DNA of 64,000 nt, taken from Eriocheir sinensis. Taxonomy: Eukaryota > Arthropoda > Malacostraca > Decapoda > Varunidae. Numbering within the stretch: the stretch's first letter is position 1; every line of letters begins with the position of its first letter. The DNA is taken from the NCBI RefSeq assembly GCF_024679095.1, contig NC_066528.1:15934015-15998014 (forward strand). Direction: 5' to 3'. A model generated the notes under the pieces. It was not told the origin of the DNA. It was given only the letters and a program-made list of their open reading frames with translations, and did not search any database. Below, piece after piece: positions 30,405 to 40,879 of the stretch. Both the position numbers and the translations under genes were made by a program.

Positions 30405-30475
<71 letters not shown>

Positions 30476-30540
30476 TTTCCTCCTTCTTTCCCTCTTCCTC
30501 TCTCTCTCCTTCCGCTAAATATCTTTCACTTTCACTTTCC
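29396..30540. repeat. CT-rich minisatellite (~55-65 bp) ending in (TC)n
   Basis: Units of the form tttccttcctttcactcccc, tttcctctccccacttcctt, ctcccctctctctctctc recur about 15 times; (TC)n at about 30408-30471. Three long frames across it (about 400 codons) are artefacts. Confidence 0.9.
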
Positions 30541-30880
30541 TTCCCTTTATCAATCTCCGTTGTCTAACTCGCCTTTACCTCCAACTATTTGCACACCTTG
30601 ACTGAGTAACCTTCGTCCTCATTAAGACAGGTAACAGGTAAAAAAAAGAACACAGCAAAAAAAAAAATGGATCGAGATAAAACAAAAAAATCCTGAATGA
30701 ATGAAAGATCAAGGGGAACAAAAATAAAAAGGAAGGGAAGAAAAAGGAAGGCGCTGAGTGAGTGACGGTGACCCGGGTGTGATAATATAGAAAACAGGAT
30801 CAGCATGACTTGAGGAAAGGGATGAGAGAAAAGGTGAATGATGAAGCGTTTTGGGGCAGTGACGAGGGATGACGGGATGA
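30541..30880. other. Unassigned A-rich sequence
   Basis: Mixed to A-rich stretch with no recognised gene or repeat. Confidence 0.5.
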
Positions 30881-30884
30881 CTTG

Positions 30885-31130
30885 GCGGTGTGTTGGGCTG
30901 CTCTGGGCTAGTCTGGGCTGGTCTGGGCTGGTCTGAGGTTGTATGGGCTTGTATGGACTGGTATGGGCTGGTCTGGAGTTGTATGGACTGGTCTGGGCTG
31001 GTCTGAGGTTGTATGGGCTTGTATGGACTGGTATGGGCTGGTCTAGGCTTGTATGGACTGGTCTGGGCTGGTGCGGGCTGGTCTGAGGTTGTATGGGCTT
31101 ATCTGGAGTTGTCTGGGCTGGGTTGCGTGT
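30885..31130. repeat. 10-bp minisatellite (GGCTGGTCTG)
   Basis: About 24 units of ggctggtctg with variants tatggactgg and ttgtatggg in a partial higher-order pattern. Confidence 0.9.
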
Positions 31131-31137
31131 GAGGTGG

Positions 31138-31140
<3 letters not shown>

Positions 31141-31182
<42 letters not shown>
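31141..31182. repeat. (GA)n microsatellite
   Basis: About 42 bp of GA. Confidence 0.95.
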
Positions 31183-31184
<2 letters not shown>

Positions 31185-31293
31185 TGTGAGGGGCTGAGAA
31201 AAGTACTGAGACCGCGGACTAAGACCCACATTGAAACCTTTTAAGAACGTCAAGAACAGGAACAATATCATGATGAAGAAGAAGAACAACATA

Positions 31294-31605
31294 TTGGGGG
31301 AGTGGTCAGAGTGTCGACGTGGTGAACCCGTGGACCAACGTTCGAGTCCCACCAAAACACGCTGATTTTTCAAGACATCGGCGAGTGGAGAAAGATTACC
31401 CACATGCTGCCCGGATCCTCAATCAACCTTAACTTCAGCGACGTCGGTCAAGAGGAGCACCGGGGGGCAGCATCGGCCAAGCAAGAGTCACACATCACGG
31501 CGTCTACTATAAATAAAATCCGCCTGCTCCACTAACGGGATGGGTCCGCTCAAGAGGCCCCTCAAGGCAGCCTCCCAGCGCTATAGGCATCACCTAATAA
31601 AAAGG
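31294..31605 (+). mobile_element. tRNA-derived SINE, full length (~310 bp)
   Basis: The tRNA-like head starts near gggggagtggtcagagtgtc, with a perfect B box GTTCGAGTCC at 31340-31349 and a degraded A box near 31302. Body: cacgctgatttttcaagaca, attacccacatgctgcccgg, aggagcaccggggggcagca, ctactataaataaaat. The 3' end runs to cgctataggcatcacctaat and then an A-rich tail. It is homologous to copies at 2206, 60990 and 61213. Confidence 0.85.
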
Positions 31606-31740
31606 GCCACAAAAGAGATTAGCCGGGTTCTCATGAGTGATTTTGACGTTCATGGTGAAGAAGCCTTTGTCAAACGATCGCTAGGCTCATAAAATTACCC
31701 GTGAAAATACGCACAACAACCCCTATGAAAGCCTTATCAG

Positions 31741-31782
<42 letters not shown>

Positions 31783-31960
31783 CTCCCGACATGCGTAAAA
31801 ATATGGGCTTAAGACGTAACTCCTTAAGGTGACGGATTTTTATATGCCAATGTGAAAAGGTTCTCGTAAATGTTGTTTGGGTTTTAATGGGCGGTTTTAT
31901 GACCCTTGTGAAAGTTCGACAAAGATCTCTGTACCTTTTTTTCCTTCCCTTTTGCCGTCC
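31603..31960. mobile_element. Two R elements in inverted arrangement
   Basis: A plus-strand copy (agagattagccgggttctca to gaaagccttatcag, 31610-31740) and a minus-strand copy (31855-31945: aaatgttgtttggg, ggttttatgacccttgtgaa) flank a (GT)n tract at 31742-31781. Confidence 0.7.
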
Positions 31961-32340
31961 GCTTTCCTTCCCTTTTATATCTCTCTCCCCTATGATTATT
32001 TGTCTGGGAGTGACGCACTAACTCTGGCAACACACCCCATGAAAGCCTGACCATACAGCCTTCTTTGTGGACTCTGGAAGAAGTAGAATACAGGGCCTCC
32101 GGTGTTTAAGAAGACGGGCAAATAAGATGTTTGTACCTTCTGCCATTTGGTGTTCAGTTCTTTCACGTATTTGTAAAGAACTGAACCAACGGTGTAGCGT
32201 GAAACTTAAGTCTTCGTTGACCAAGAAGTAGAATATAGAGTCTAAGGTGTTTACTAAGACGGGCCTTAAAGAGTTGTTCAGAGGAGAAACAAAGAAAAAA
32301 GTACAAAAATAAGAACAAGAAGAACAAAGGACGCAGAATA
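31961..32340. other. Mostly unassigned; ~150-bp duplication
   Basis: agaagtagaatayagrg, then ggtgttta and aagacgggc occur twice, at about 32090 and 32225. A minus-strand frame here ends in low-complexity. No gene is recognised. Confidence 0.5.
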
Positions 32341-32349
32341 ACAGTAAAA

Positions 32350-32352
32350 TCA

Positions 32353-32400
<48 letters not shown>

Positions 32401-32507
32401 TCACCACCACCAACAACAACAACACCATCACCACCACCACCAACAACAACAACAACAACAACAACACCTACCATCTCTGACACGGAAACGCGGAAGAACA
32501 CTCCAGC

Positions 32508-32574
<67 letters not shown>

Positions 32575-32690
32575 AAAAAAAAAACAGTGAAAAAAAAAGT
32601 TCGTCCCGAGATGAATCAGCATCGAAGCGCATCTCGAGGTTCCTTTTGGTTGCTTCATGAGACTTTGGCGAGGCGTAAAGGTGAGACAAA

Positions 32691-32735
<45 letters not shown>
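32350..32735. repeat. (ACC)n/(AAC)n, (CA)n and (GA)n microsatellites
   Basis: ACC/AAC trinucleotides at 32350-32468, (CA)n at 32509-32571, (GA)n at 32695-32732. Confidence 0.93.
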
Positions 32736-33360
32736 AATGGCACCGATCATCGTAATTGCGGTCCCATGGAAGGAGAGCTTGACAGTGAGTTAGTACGAAG
32801 GCGATACAAGACTCGGCGCAGCGGAGTTGAGCGAGAGTGAGAGAGCATCGGCCATCCACAGGTGACTAACGGGCCCTCACAGGTGACTCGCGCCTAATAA
32901 AGCTTACCTGAGGATCATATGTGTGTGCGTTAGTTTGATTCTTTGTGTTGCAGTAAAGGAAAAAATTGTGTTCCAGTGAAGGGCAAAAATAAATGAGAAA
33001 AAAAGACAAAATCATTGCAGTTCCTCTCAGTCTCCTTATGTTCTTATGTTCTTGTATTTCTCAGTTCATCACACCTAACTAACATCACCCAAACTCATCC
33101 ACCATCACCACCACTGACAAGCAAATCCCAACACATATCCAAACCCTTTCCCTCTTCTATCTTCTCCCCCGTTGCCTTTCTCTCCCCGTCATTTCCTTCC
33201 TTTCAAAACCACTTCCCTTTCTCTCTTTCCTTCACCACCGTTTCCTCTTTTTCTCTCTCCTTCACTACCTTTTCCTTTTATCCTGTCTTTCCTCTTTCGT
33301 TTCCTCCCTCCTTCTTCTTCTTCCTTTATTTTCTTCTCCCTCTCCTTCCTCTCCTCCCAC
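32736..33360. other. Unassigned, then CT-rich low-complexity
   Basis: Mixed sequence to about 33010. At 33037-33055 there are two ttatgttc octamers (LINE-type tail), then pyrimidine-rich sequence. Confidence 0.5.
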
Positions 33361-33364
33361 CTAA

Positions 33365-33605
33365 TAGTCTAATAACACCTTGGCTCTCTCACCTGCTAAT
33401 CTAGACTCACACACCTCATTGGCAATACACATAATCAACTCCTTTCTACCTTTTCTTAATCGAATCCAATCAGAAAGGTGAGACAGGTGAACGAAGCGAG
33501 ACAGGGCTGAAAGGCCTTTGAGAGACTTGAACCTCCTCTTTGTATAACTCCCCAATGAGATACCCGATAACATTATGAGCAAATATGTGTGGAATCAGCG
33601 GCGTG
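33365..33605 (+). repeat. Left arm of an inverted repeat pair
   Basis: Contains ctaatctagactcacacacc, gcaatacacataatcaactc, aggtgagacaggtgaacgaa, gagatacccgataacattat and gcaaatatgtgtggaatc. All recur as reverse complement or in mirrored order at 36310-36840. Confidence 0.8.
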
Positions 33606-33679
33606 GAACGGGTCATGACGAGTCGGTGAAGGGGAAACGCGATAATGAAGTGGGCGAGTCAGGCATCAATGAATGGGAT

Positions 33680-34985
33680 GAATGGGGATGAAGATGAGTG
33701 GGATAGGGACAGAAAAACAGGTTGGTGTAAAGTTCAGACACGGAACATACGACACAGACGACCAAAGGAAAACAAGACGATGAAGAGAAGGAGTAAGATA
33801 TCGTTGAAAGAGGAATAGGAACGAGACAAAAGGAAGAATAGTGGGGTAGGGACAGAAAAACAGGTTGGTGTAAAGTTCAGACACGGAACATACGACTGAG
33901 AAGACCAATGAAAAAGAAGACGATAAAAAGGGGGAGTAAGATATCGTTGAAAGAAGAACAGGAACGAGACAGGACGAAGATGAGGATAGATAGAGATAGA
34001 AAAAAGGTTGACTTGAAGTTCATGTACGACACAAACATGAAAAAAAAAACAAGACAAAGAAGAGGCCGAGGAAGAAATCATTGAATAGAAAGAATAGAAA
34101 AGAGATAAAGAACGAAAATGAGGATAGATAGAGATAGAAAAAAGGTTGACTTGAAGTTCATGTACGACACAAACATGAAAAAAAAACAAGACAAAGAAGA
34201 GGCCGAGGAAGAAATCATTGAATAGAAAGAATAGAAAAGAGATAAAGAACGAAGATGAGGATAGATAGAGATAGAAATAAAAAGGTTGACTTGAAGTTCA
34301 GATACGAATGCATGAACGGGAAACAAGACAACGAAGAGGAAGAGGAAGAAATCATGGAATAGAACGAAGCAAAGAAACGAGATAGGACGAAGATGACGAG
34401 GAAAGAGATAAAAGAAGAGACAAAAAGTTGATTTGGACCTCAGATACAACACACACAGGAAAGAGAATACTATACGATAAAGAAGAGGAGAAAGCAATAA
34501 TGGAATAGAAAGAAACGAACCGAAAAAGGACGAGGATGAGAAGGATAGAGATAGAAAGAAAAGAAGGTTGATTTGAAGTTCAGACACGAATATATGAAAG
34601 AAAAACAAGACAACAAAGAGATGAAGAAGAAATTATGGAATAGGAAGCATAGAAAAGAGAATAAGGATGAGAAGAATAAACACAGAAAAAAAAATGATTA
34701 CAAGTTCACATACGACACATACATAAAGGAAAAACAAGACAATGATGCGAGCGAGGAAGAAAATATGAAAAAGGGAGAAAAGAAGTGAGATAAAGGAGAA
34801 AGTTAAGAAAATAAGAATGAAAAACAAAGTGGATTAGAAGCTCAGATACGAAGCATCACACACAAATCAAGAAAAACAAAACAAAGAAGAGGAAGAGGAA
34901 AAGAAAATCACGGAATAAGAGGAATAAGAAGGAGATGAAGGAAAAGCCTGAGAGGATAAGTAGAAACAAAGGGAATTCAACGCAC
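33680..34985. repeat. A-rich ~140-bp satellite, about 9 copies
   Basis: The motif aggttgacttgaagttca and its variants (aggttggtgtaaagttcaga, aagttgatttggacctcaga) recur about every 138-142 bp from 33721. Clean pairs are at 33721/33863 and 34005/34143/34283. Each unit also has a gaagaggaagaggaagaaat block. Confidence 0.88.
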
Positions 34986-35300
34986 AGAGAGAAAAGATAT
35001 TTGAAGGCAATGAATATAAACAGATTAGAAAAAGATTAAAAGGAGTAAACAAAAAAGGAGAAGAAAATTAAATAGACAGACTAAACGAAGAAGAAAATAG
35101 GTGTTAACACATTATAAGAAGACAATGGCTTTACGCAGATGGAATGATGAAGACAGTGAATACAAATAAGTTAGAAGAGAAATACTGAAAGGTATGAAGG
35201 AGAGAGAAAAGGGGAGAGAAAATCAGTGTAAGGAATCCGTGCGTGGCTACAGATCACAACAGGAAGGAAATGAAAATGAGGCTTGACTACACAACTAAGA
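34986..35300. other. A-rich unassigned sequence
   Basis: Purine/A-rich sequence between two satellites; no gene. Confidence 0.5.
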
Positions 35301-35304
35301 TAAA

Positions 35305-36160
35305 AAGAGGGAAAAAATATAGAGAAAAATGAGGTTTTGTATTTTCCCCTCGGAGTGAAAATAGAAAAAAATGTTCTGGCTTATGAAAGGGAGGAATTTA
35401 GGAATGCAGAACTACAATGAATAAAATGGATGAATGAACGAAAAAAATACGAAAAAGGAAAAAAAAGGAGAGATGGATTTCTAGTTTTGATTGATGAGAA
35501 TAGAAAAAAAAGGGAAAAAATGTATATGAGAATGATAAGTAATTATGAATGAAGAACAAAAAAAAGAAATAAGTAAAAATGAAATAGAAAAAAAGAGAGA
35601 AAAAATATAGAGAAAAATGAGGTTTTGTATTTTCCCCTCAAAGTGGAAATAGAAAAAAATGTTCTGGCTTATGAAAGAGAGGAATTTAGGGGTGAAGAAC
35701 AAGGATTAATAAAAAGGATGAATGAACGAAAAAGAAATACGAATAAGGAAAAAAAGAAGAGATGGATTTCTAATTTTCATTGATGAGAATACAAAAAAAA
35801 AATCGAAAAATAAAACTTAAGGTATCTGAAAAGGGAAAATATTAAAAAAAACAGGTATATGGGAAGAATGAATAATTATGAATGAAGAACAAAAATAAAG
35901 AAATGAATGAAAATAAAATCAACAAAAGAGAAAAGGAAGATATTTTAGATTTTTTCCTCATTCACTGAAAATGAGAAAATAAAACGAGAAAAGGAAAAAC
36001 TGTCCAGGCGTATGAAAAAGAGAGGAATTTATGGACGGAAAAAAAATAAAGAAAGGGATGAATGAACAGCAGGAAAAATTTTAAAACTTTTTCCTCATCA
36101 TGAAAGCAAAAAAGGAAAAAAGTGTCCATCCACGCGAAAGAGAGATGAACTTATGGATCA
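35305..36160. repeat. A-rich ~290-bp tandem repeat
   Basis: gaaaaatgaggttttgtatt then ttcccctc and gttctggcttatgaaag occur at about 35322 and 35610, with weaker copies near 35935 and 36075 (gtccaggcgtatgaaaaaga, gtccatccacgcgaaagaga). Confidence 0.8.
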
Positions 36161-36304
36161 AAACAAAAACAAGATGAATAAAAATAACAAAAACAACATG
36201 AAAACAAAAACTATAAATAACGAAAGAAAGATGAAAAAAAAACACGATAAACCAAGTAACATTAAACGAGAGAGAATACCAAAAGAAAATATATATGAAA
36301 CCAA

Positions 36305-36845
36305 AAGATTCCACACATATTTGCACATAATGTTATCGGGTATCTCTTTGGGGAGTTATACGAACATTGAGACCTTGGTGCGAGAGGAGGTTCAGGTCTC
36401 CGAAAGGTCTTCCGTCCCTGTCTAGCTCCGTTCACCTGTCTCACCTCTCTCATTGCACTGGATTAATTTAGTTGTTCTTTTCAATATTTCCTCCGCTGCC
36501 TTCTGCGATCTTAATCTTAATTTAACTGGTCTTGTTTTCCCTTCCTATAAATTTTATCCACCTTTTCCTCAGTGTTTTGCCGTTCTTCATCATCTAAGTT
36601 CTTAAGCAGGTCTTTTACAAATTTCAATTCTTCCTTTTCCCTTCTTGGTTTGTATGTTATATTCTTTTCCTTCATACCAAATATTGCTACACTCATCTTT
36701 TTCTCTGCTACTTCTCTCACTAATTCCTCGTTTTTCTTCAAGGCCTTAAGAATAGGTAGAAAGGAGTGGATTGTGTGTATTGCTAGTGAGGTGAGTGAGT
36801 CTAGATTAACAGGTAAGGAATCCATGAAAAACAAATATAAATGAA
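36305..36845 (-). mobile_element. Right arm of the inverted pair, carrying a decayed LINE ORF1-like frame
   Basis: The minus strand has an open frame from about 36823 to 36517 with KKNEELVREVAEKK, MSVAIFGMKEKN, EKEELKFVKDLLKNLDDEE and EEKVDKIYRKGK. After a frameshift it continues as RPVKLRLRSQKAAEEILKR (about 36525-36470). This order (coiled-coil, VxIFGxKE, DEVYRxGK, RPVKxxxRSQxAAEEIL) is that of ORF1 proteins of many arthropod LINEs. The left arm at 33365 lacks this inner segment. Confidence 0.65.
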
Positions 36846-37010
36846 TGGATAATAAAGCAAAACAATAATATGATAAATAACGAATAAAGACGAAATAAAA
36901 TAAATGAATAAGTGAATGAAACAAAAGTGAAAGGGAGGTGAAACAGGAGGAAACAAATGAAGCGTGAAGGAGGAGAAAGGAAAAGCCCTCACGTCCCTTC
37001 GAATACCTCA
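36846..37010. other. Unassigned A-rich sequence
   Basis: Nothing recognised. Confidence 0.5.
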
Positions 37011-37545
37011 ACGCCAGTCAGCCGGTCAGTCAGCCAGTCAGCCAGTTAGTCAGTCAGTCAGCCCTATTCATCCAGTCACCCAGTCAGTCCTCAAGCCAGT
37101 CAGTCAGTCAGCCCTATTCATCCAGTCACCCAGTCAGTCCTCCAGCCAGTCAGTCAGCCAGTCAGTCAGTCAGTTAGTCAGTCAGCCCTATTCATCCAGT
37201 CACCCAGTCAGTCCTCAAGCCAGTCAGTCAGCCAGTCAGTCAGCCAGTCAGTCAGTCAGCCCTATTCATCCAGTCACCCAGTCAGTCCTCCAGCCAGTCA
37301 GTCAGCCAGTCAGTCAGTCAGTTAGTCAGTCAGTCAGCCATCCAGCCAGTCATTCATTCATTCATTCATTTAGTCAGTCAGTCAGTCAGTTAGTCAGTCA
37401 GTCAGTCATTCAGTCAGCAAATCATTCATTCATTCATTCAGTCAGTCAGTCATGCAGCCATTCAGTCAGTCAATCAGTCAGCCAGTCAGTCAGTCAATCA
37501 GTTAGCCAGTCAGTTAGTCAGTCAGTCAGTCAGAGTGAGATAGAT
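37010..37545. repeat. (CAGT)n tetranucleotide array with higher-order units
   Basis: Mostly cagtcagt. A longer unit containing cagccctattcatccagtca and cccagtcagtcctc repeats four times (about 37058, 37110, 37183, 37257). The Ser/Gln/Val frame through it is an artefact. Confidence 0.93.
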
Positions 37546-37550
37546 AGATT

Positions 37551-37554
<4 letters not shown>

Positions 37555-37637
<83 letters not shown>
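37555..37637. repeat. (GA)n microsatellite
   Basis: About 83 bp of GA. Purine-rich sequence follows to 37790 and (CCT)n at 37821-37851. Confidence 0.95.
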
Positions 37638-37640
<3 letters not shown>

Positions 37641-37964
37641 GGGTAGAAAAAAAGGAGAGATTGAGACAAGAATAAAAGAGAGAAAATGAGGTAGGAACGA
37701 AAGAAGAAAGGGAAGATTAGAAGGAAGGGAGAGAGAAAGGGAGAGAGGGAATAAGAAAAGAGAGAAAGAAAAGGAAGTATTTAAAATTTTCTCCCCCATT
37801 AAATCAATATTATGACCATCCTCCTCCTCCTCCTCCTCCTCCTCCTCCTCCTCATCATCATCATTTCATTCCATCTCATTATCATCCTTGTATTGCATTC
37901 TCATCACTAGGATATTCTCTCATTCAATCTCTTCTATCTCCATTTCCTCATTCCATCTTTATCT

Positions 37965-38218
37965 CCTTATTTCAACTCTATTTCATGTTCTCTATCTCCC
38001 AACACTCCGTCATATAAAAAGGAAGGAAGGAAGGGAAGGAGAAAGAGGGGGAAGAAGGGTGGAAGAAGAGTGCCATTTATCCGTGCAGCCAACACCTCTC
38101 ATCATTTCATCTCTATTTCATGTTCTCTATCTTCTAACACTCCGCCATATAAAAAAGGAAGGAAGGAAGGGAAGGAGGGAAAGAAGGGAGGAAGAAGAGT
38201 GCCATTTATCCTCTGCGG
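37965..38218. repeat. ~117-bp direct duplication
   Basis: tatttcatgttctctatcty, aacactccgycatataaaaa, ggaaggaaggaagggaagga and gaagagtgccatttatcc occur twice, starting at about 37978 and 38107. Confidence 0.85.
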
Positions 38219-38279
38219 CGGGCAGTGGCACACACACACACACACAGGTCCGGCAAACTAACCATCCCCTTTCTCCACA

Positions 38280-38812
38280 ACACGGTGCCGCGCCGCCTCC
38301 GTGTGTTGGTCATAAATTCATAAATCTTTGTGCCGTAAGTTTCGTGATCCGCCTCCTCGTCGGTGCTGTCTCCTCGGGCTCGGACTCGGCGGGGGTTGCG
38401 GGGACCACTTCTCGGCGCTGTTCCCCTTGTGTCGGGTAGAGACGGCGGCGGAGGCTGTCGACGCCCCCGACACGTGATCGCCCAACTACGGGGCAGAACC
38501 TCCTGGAAGACCCCCAAACACCGTCTCTGTGCCGTCTTCTGCGCGAGGCGTGGAGGCTCTCGACGGCGCAGACGACACAGCCTCTGCGTCGTCTGTGCCG
38601 CCGAGTACCTTGCGTTCCGTGCAGCTGGCGGGGCGGGGGCGGGATCGGTGGGGGTCTGCAGGAGGCTCCGAGCACGTCTTGGGCCGTCACTCCCTGTCCG
38701 GGCGTCCACAGCCCAGCGCCTCGCAAACCCGCCCAGCGTGAACCCGAAGAGAACAAACAGCCTCGCCGAAGACCCGGACCGTGACGCCACGACACAACGA
38801 TCTATGGGTTTA
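38280..38812. promoter_or_regulatory. CpG-rich block, possible promoter or 5' exon
   Basis: A roughly 500-bp island of GC- and CpG-rich, non-repetitive DNA in a CpG-poor neighbourhood. Minus-strand frames of 161 codons (38795-38310) and a longer overlapping one are open, and a plus-strand frame of 152 codons as well. Simultaneous openness on both strands is expected in GC-rich DNA, so none can be chosen. One minus-strand end reads EVVPATPAESEPEETAPTRR. It lies upstream of the spz gene and on the side where its missing 5' exon would be, but no suitable donor was found. Confidence 0.35.
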
Positions 38813-38967
38813 GATAGATAGATAGATAGATAGATAGACAGACAGATAGATAGTTTATTGACCACAGTTTCTTTTACATTACATAGTGTGTGTGTGTGTG
38901 TGTGTGAGTGGGAGCGACTGTGTGAGTGTGTGTGGGTGAGTGAATGTGTGAGTGAATGTGCGTGTGC

Positions 38968-39002
<35 letters not shown>
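38813..39002. repeat. (GATA)n, (GT)n and (GA)n microsatellites
   Basis: GATA/GACA tetramers 38811-38852, GT-rich 38887-38984, GA 38985-39002. Confidence 0.93.
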
Positions 39003-39460
39003 TACCCATGAACTAGACAGTCCCACAAAGGAGACAGGAGGAGCAGGTCAGGGATACAGACGGCTCCTCCTCCTGAAATGCGGGCACCCCTTTTCTCCTA
39101 ATCGTGACCCGCCTCCTCAGCGTCATCCTTTCGCTTCTTCCCACGGCACACAGGACAGGACAGCTACATTCCTTCATTACCCTTCAATCTTTTCATTATT
39201 ACTCGTATTTATTGATGTTATTTTTCATTATTCTTCTTCGTTATTTTTTTGTGTGTTCTTGTTGTTATTTTTGTATTCATTATCCTTCATTCTTTTTGTT
39301 CTTCATATTCATTATTCTGTTTTTTCTTGTTATTTTCCTTTATTCTGATTCTTCATTCTCCCTATTCTTCTTATTCTTTCTTCTTATTATTATCATTATT
39401 CATTCTCCTTCCTCTATTCACTTATATAGACGAGCTGTTTTGTATCTTCTAGTTTAGCTC
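39003..39460. other. Unassigned, T-rich from 39180
   Basis: A short mixed segment then ttatt/ttctt-rich DNA. Hydrophobic frames of 67-130 codons reflect T-richness. Confidence 0.5.
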
Positions 39461-40230
39461 TTAATCTGCATCTTCATTACCTCCGAGGCTTCAGTCAATA
39501 TTGCAAAGGCTAATCACGTTCTTATTTATGATCCTGTCTTCAAGTCGTAACAAGTTATATAAAAACTCAACACACCCAACTATCCACGCCTTGAAAAACC
39601 GGTCAAAATGAAGGCAAATCACCCACATTACTGGAACCTAAAGATTTATATGACGTTCAGACAATCAGGCGGTGGTGTTGGTTCTCGAGGCATCCTGAAA
39701 ACTCCCTCCATGAAGTCGGTCACGGAGCTACCACATTGATGCGAGAAAGTTGGCAGCGAGAACCTTAACCAACCCAACGACCTGTCTTTTTCCCCTCATC
39801 GCGTGGGGAAAACCGCTTGCCGGAGAAACACAGAACGCACCTCGAACTTGCTTTTACCGACTAGTCACTGTGCTTGTTTCCTTGCTTGCCGTGTTAGCCC
39901 GATAAGATCCAGGCAGGTTTTAGGAGAAGGGTCGATTGAAGGTTTTTGTTCGTTGCGGGTTGAACACTAGTCTTTTTATCAGCGTTCTTTAAACATTCTC
40001 TGGCGTGTTACAAAAGTTAGGCCAATAAGATGAAGACAAGTTTTAAAAGAAGTCTATTGAAGTTTTTGTTCTTACGGGTTGGTCGTTAGTCTTTAATTAG
40101 TGTTTTCTTACCATTTTCTGATGAGGTTTAGCTTGTGTTTTACGCGCTACAAAAGAATCTGTATTTCTCGCTGCGCCGAAGAATGAGGAGAGTCGAGGGT
40201 TGAACGGATCAGTGATTTTGGGGTATCAAG
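39461..40230. other. Non-repetitive ~770 bp, no gene; one ~125-bp duplication
   Basis: The longest low-repeat stretch outside the spz gene. agcccgataagatccaggca, ggttttaggagaagggtcga and tagtctttttatcagcgttc (39897-40005) are echoed by aggccaataagatgaagaca, agttttaaaagaagtctatt and tagtctttaattagtgtttt (40019-40110). No frame longer than 60 codons is recognisable. Confidence 0.5.
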
Positions 40231-40233
40231 GGT

Positions 40234-40830
40234 ATATCTGGGAGGACTGACTAGCCTGTGAGTTGTCTGGGTATGTTATGGTCTACCCTCCTGAAGCTGC
40301 CCCCCTCCCCTCCCTCGCTCACACCCCCTTTACCAATCATGCCCCCTTTCACGAACCATGCCCGCTCCCTTCACTACTATATCTGGGAGGACTGACTGGG
40401 CTTGAGTTGTCTGGGTATGTTATGGTCTACCCTCCTGACGTTGCCCTCCTCCCCTCCCTCGCTCACACCCCCTTCACCAATCATGCCCCCTTTCACGAAC
40501 CATGCCCACTCCCTTCACTACCCATGCCCTCGTTTTGCAATCATGTCCTTCCACTATCCATGGCCACTCCCTTTACTAACCATGCCCCCTTCCGTCACCA
40601 TCCATGTCCCTCCCTTCACTACCCATGCCCCCCTTTCCCGATCATGTCCCTCCACTATCCATGCCCACTCCCTTCACAAATCATGCCTCCCTTCCCCAAT
40701 CATGTCCCTCCACTATCCATGGCCATTCCCCTTACTAACCATGCCCCCCTCCGTTCACCATCCATGTCCCTCCCTTCACTAAATATGCCCTTCCTTACCC
40801 CATCCATTCCCCCTTTTCACGCCCTTAAAA
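40234..40830. repeat. ~145-bp duplication and (CCATGCCC)-type minisatellite
   Basis: tatatctgggaggactgact starts at 40232 and 40379. From 40450 on, accatgcccmctcccttcac and atcatgtccctccactatcc recur many times. Confidence 0.85.
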
Positions 40831-40879
40831 GAAGTATATGTCACCTTTGTTTGTTTCTTTCTGTTTCTGCTTCTTCTCT

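Noticed and set aside
29374..30601. Two overlapping frames of about 400 codons rich in Ser, Leu, Pro and Phe
   Set aside because: They are a CT minisatellite read in two frames; both frames and the reverse strand are equally open, and there is no domain.
38206..39009. A 267-codon minus-strand frame over the CpG-rich block
   Set aside because: Its ends are CA and GA microsatellites and the middle is GC-rich DNA open on both strands; no motif supports it as a whole.
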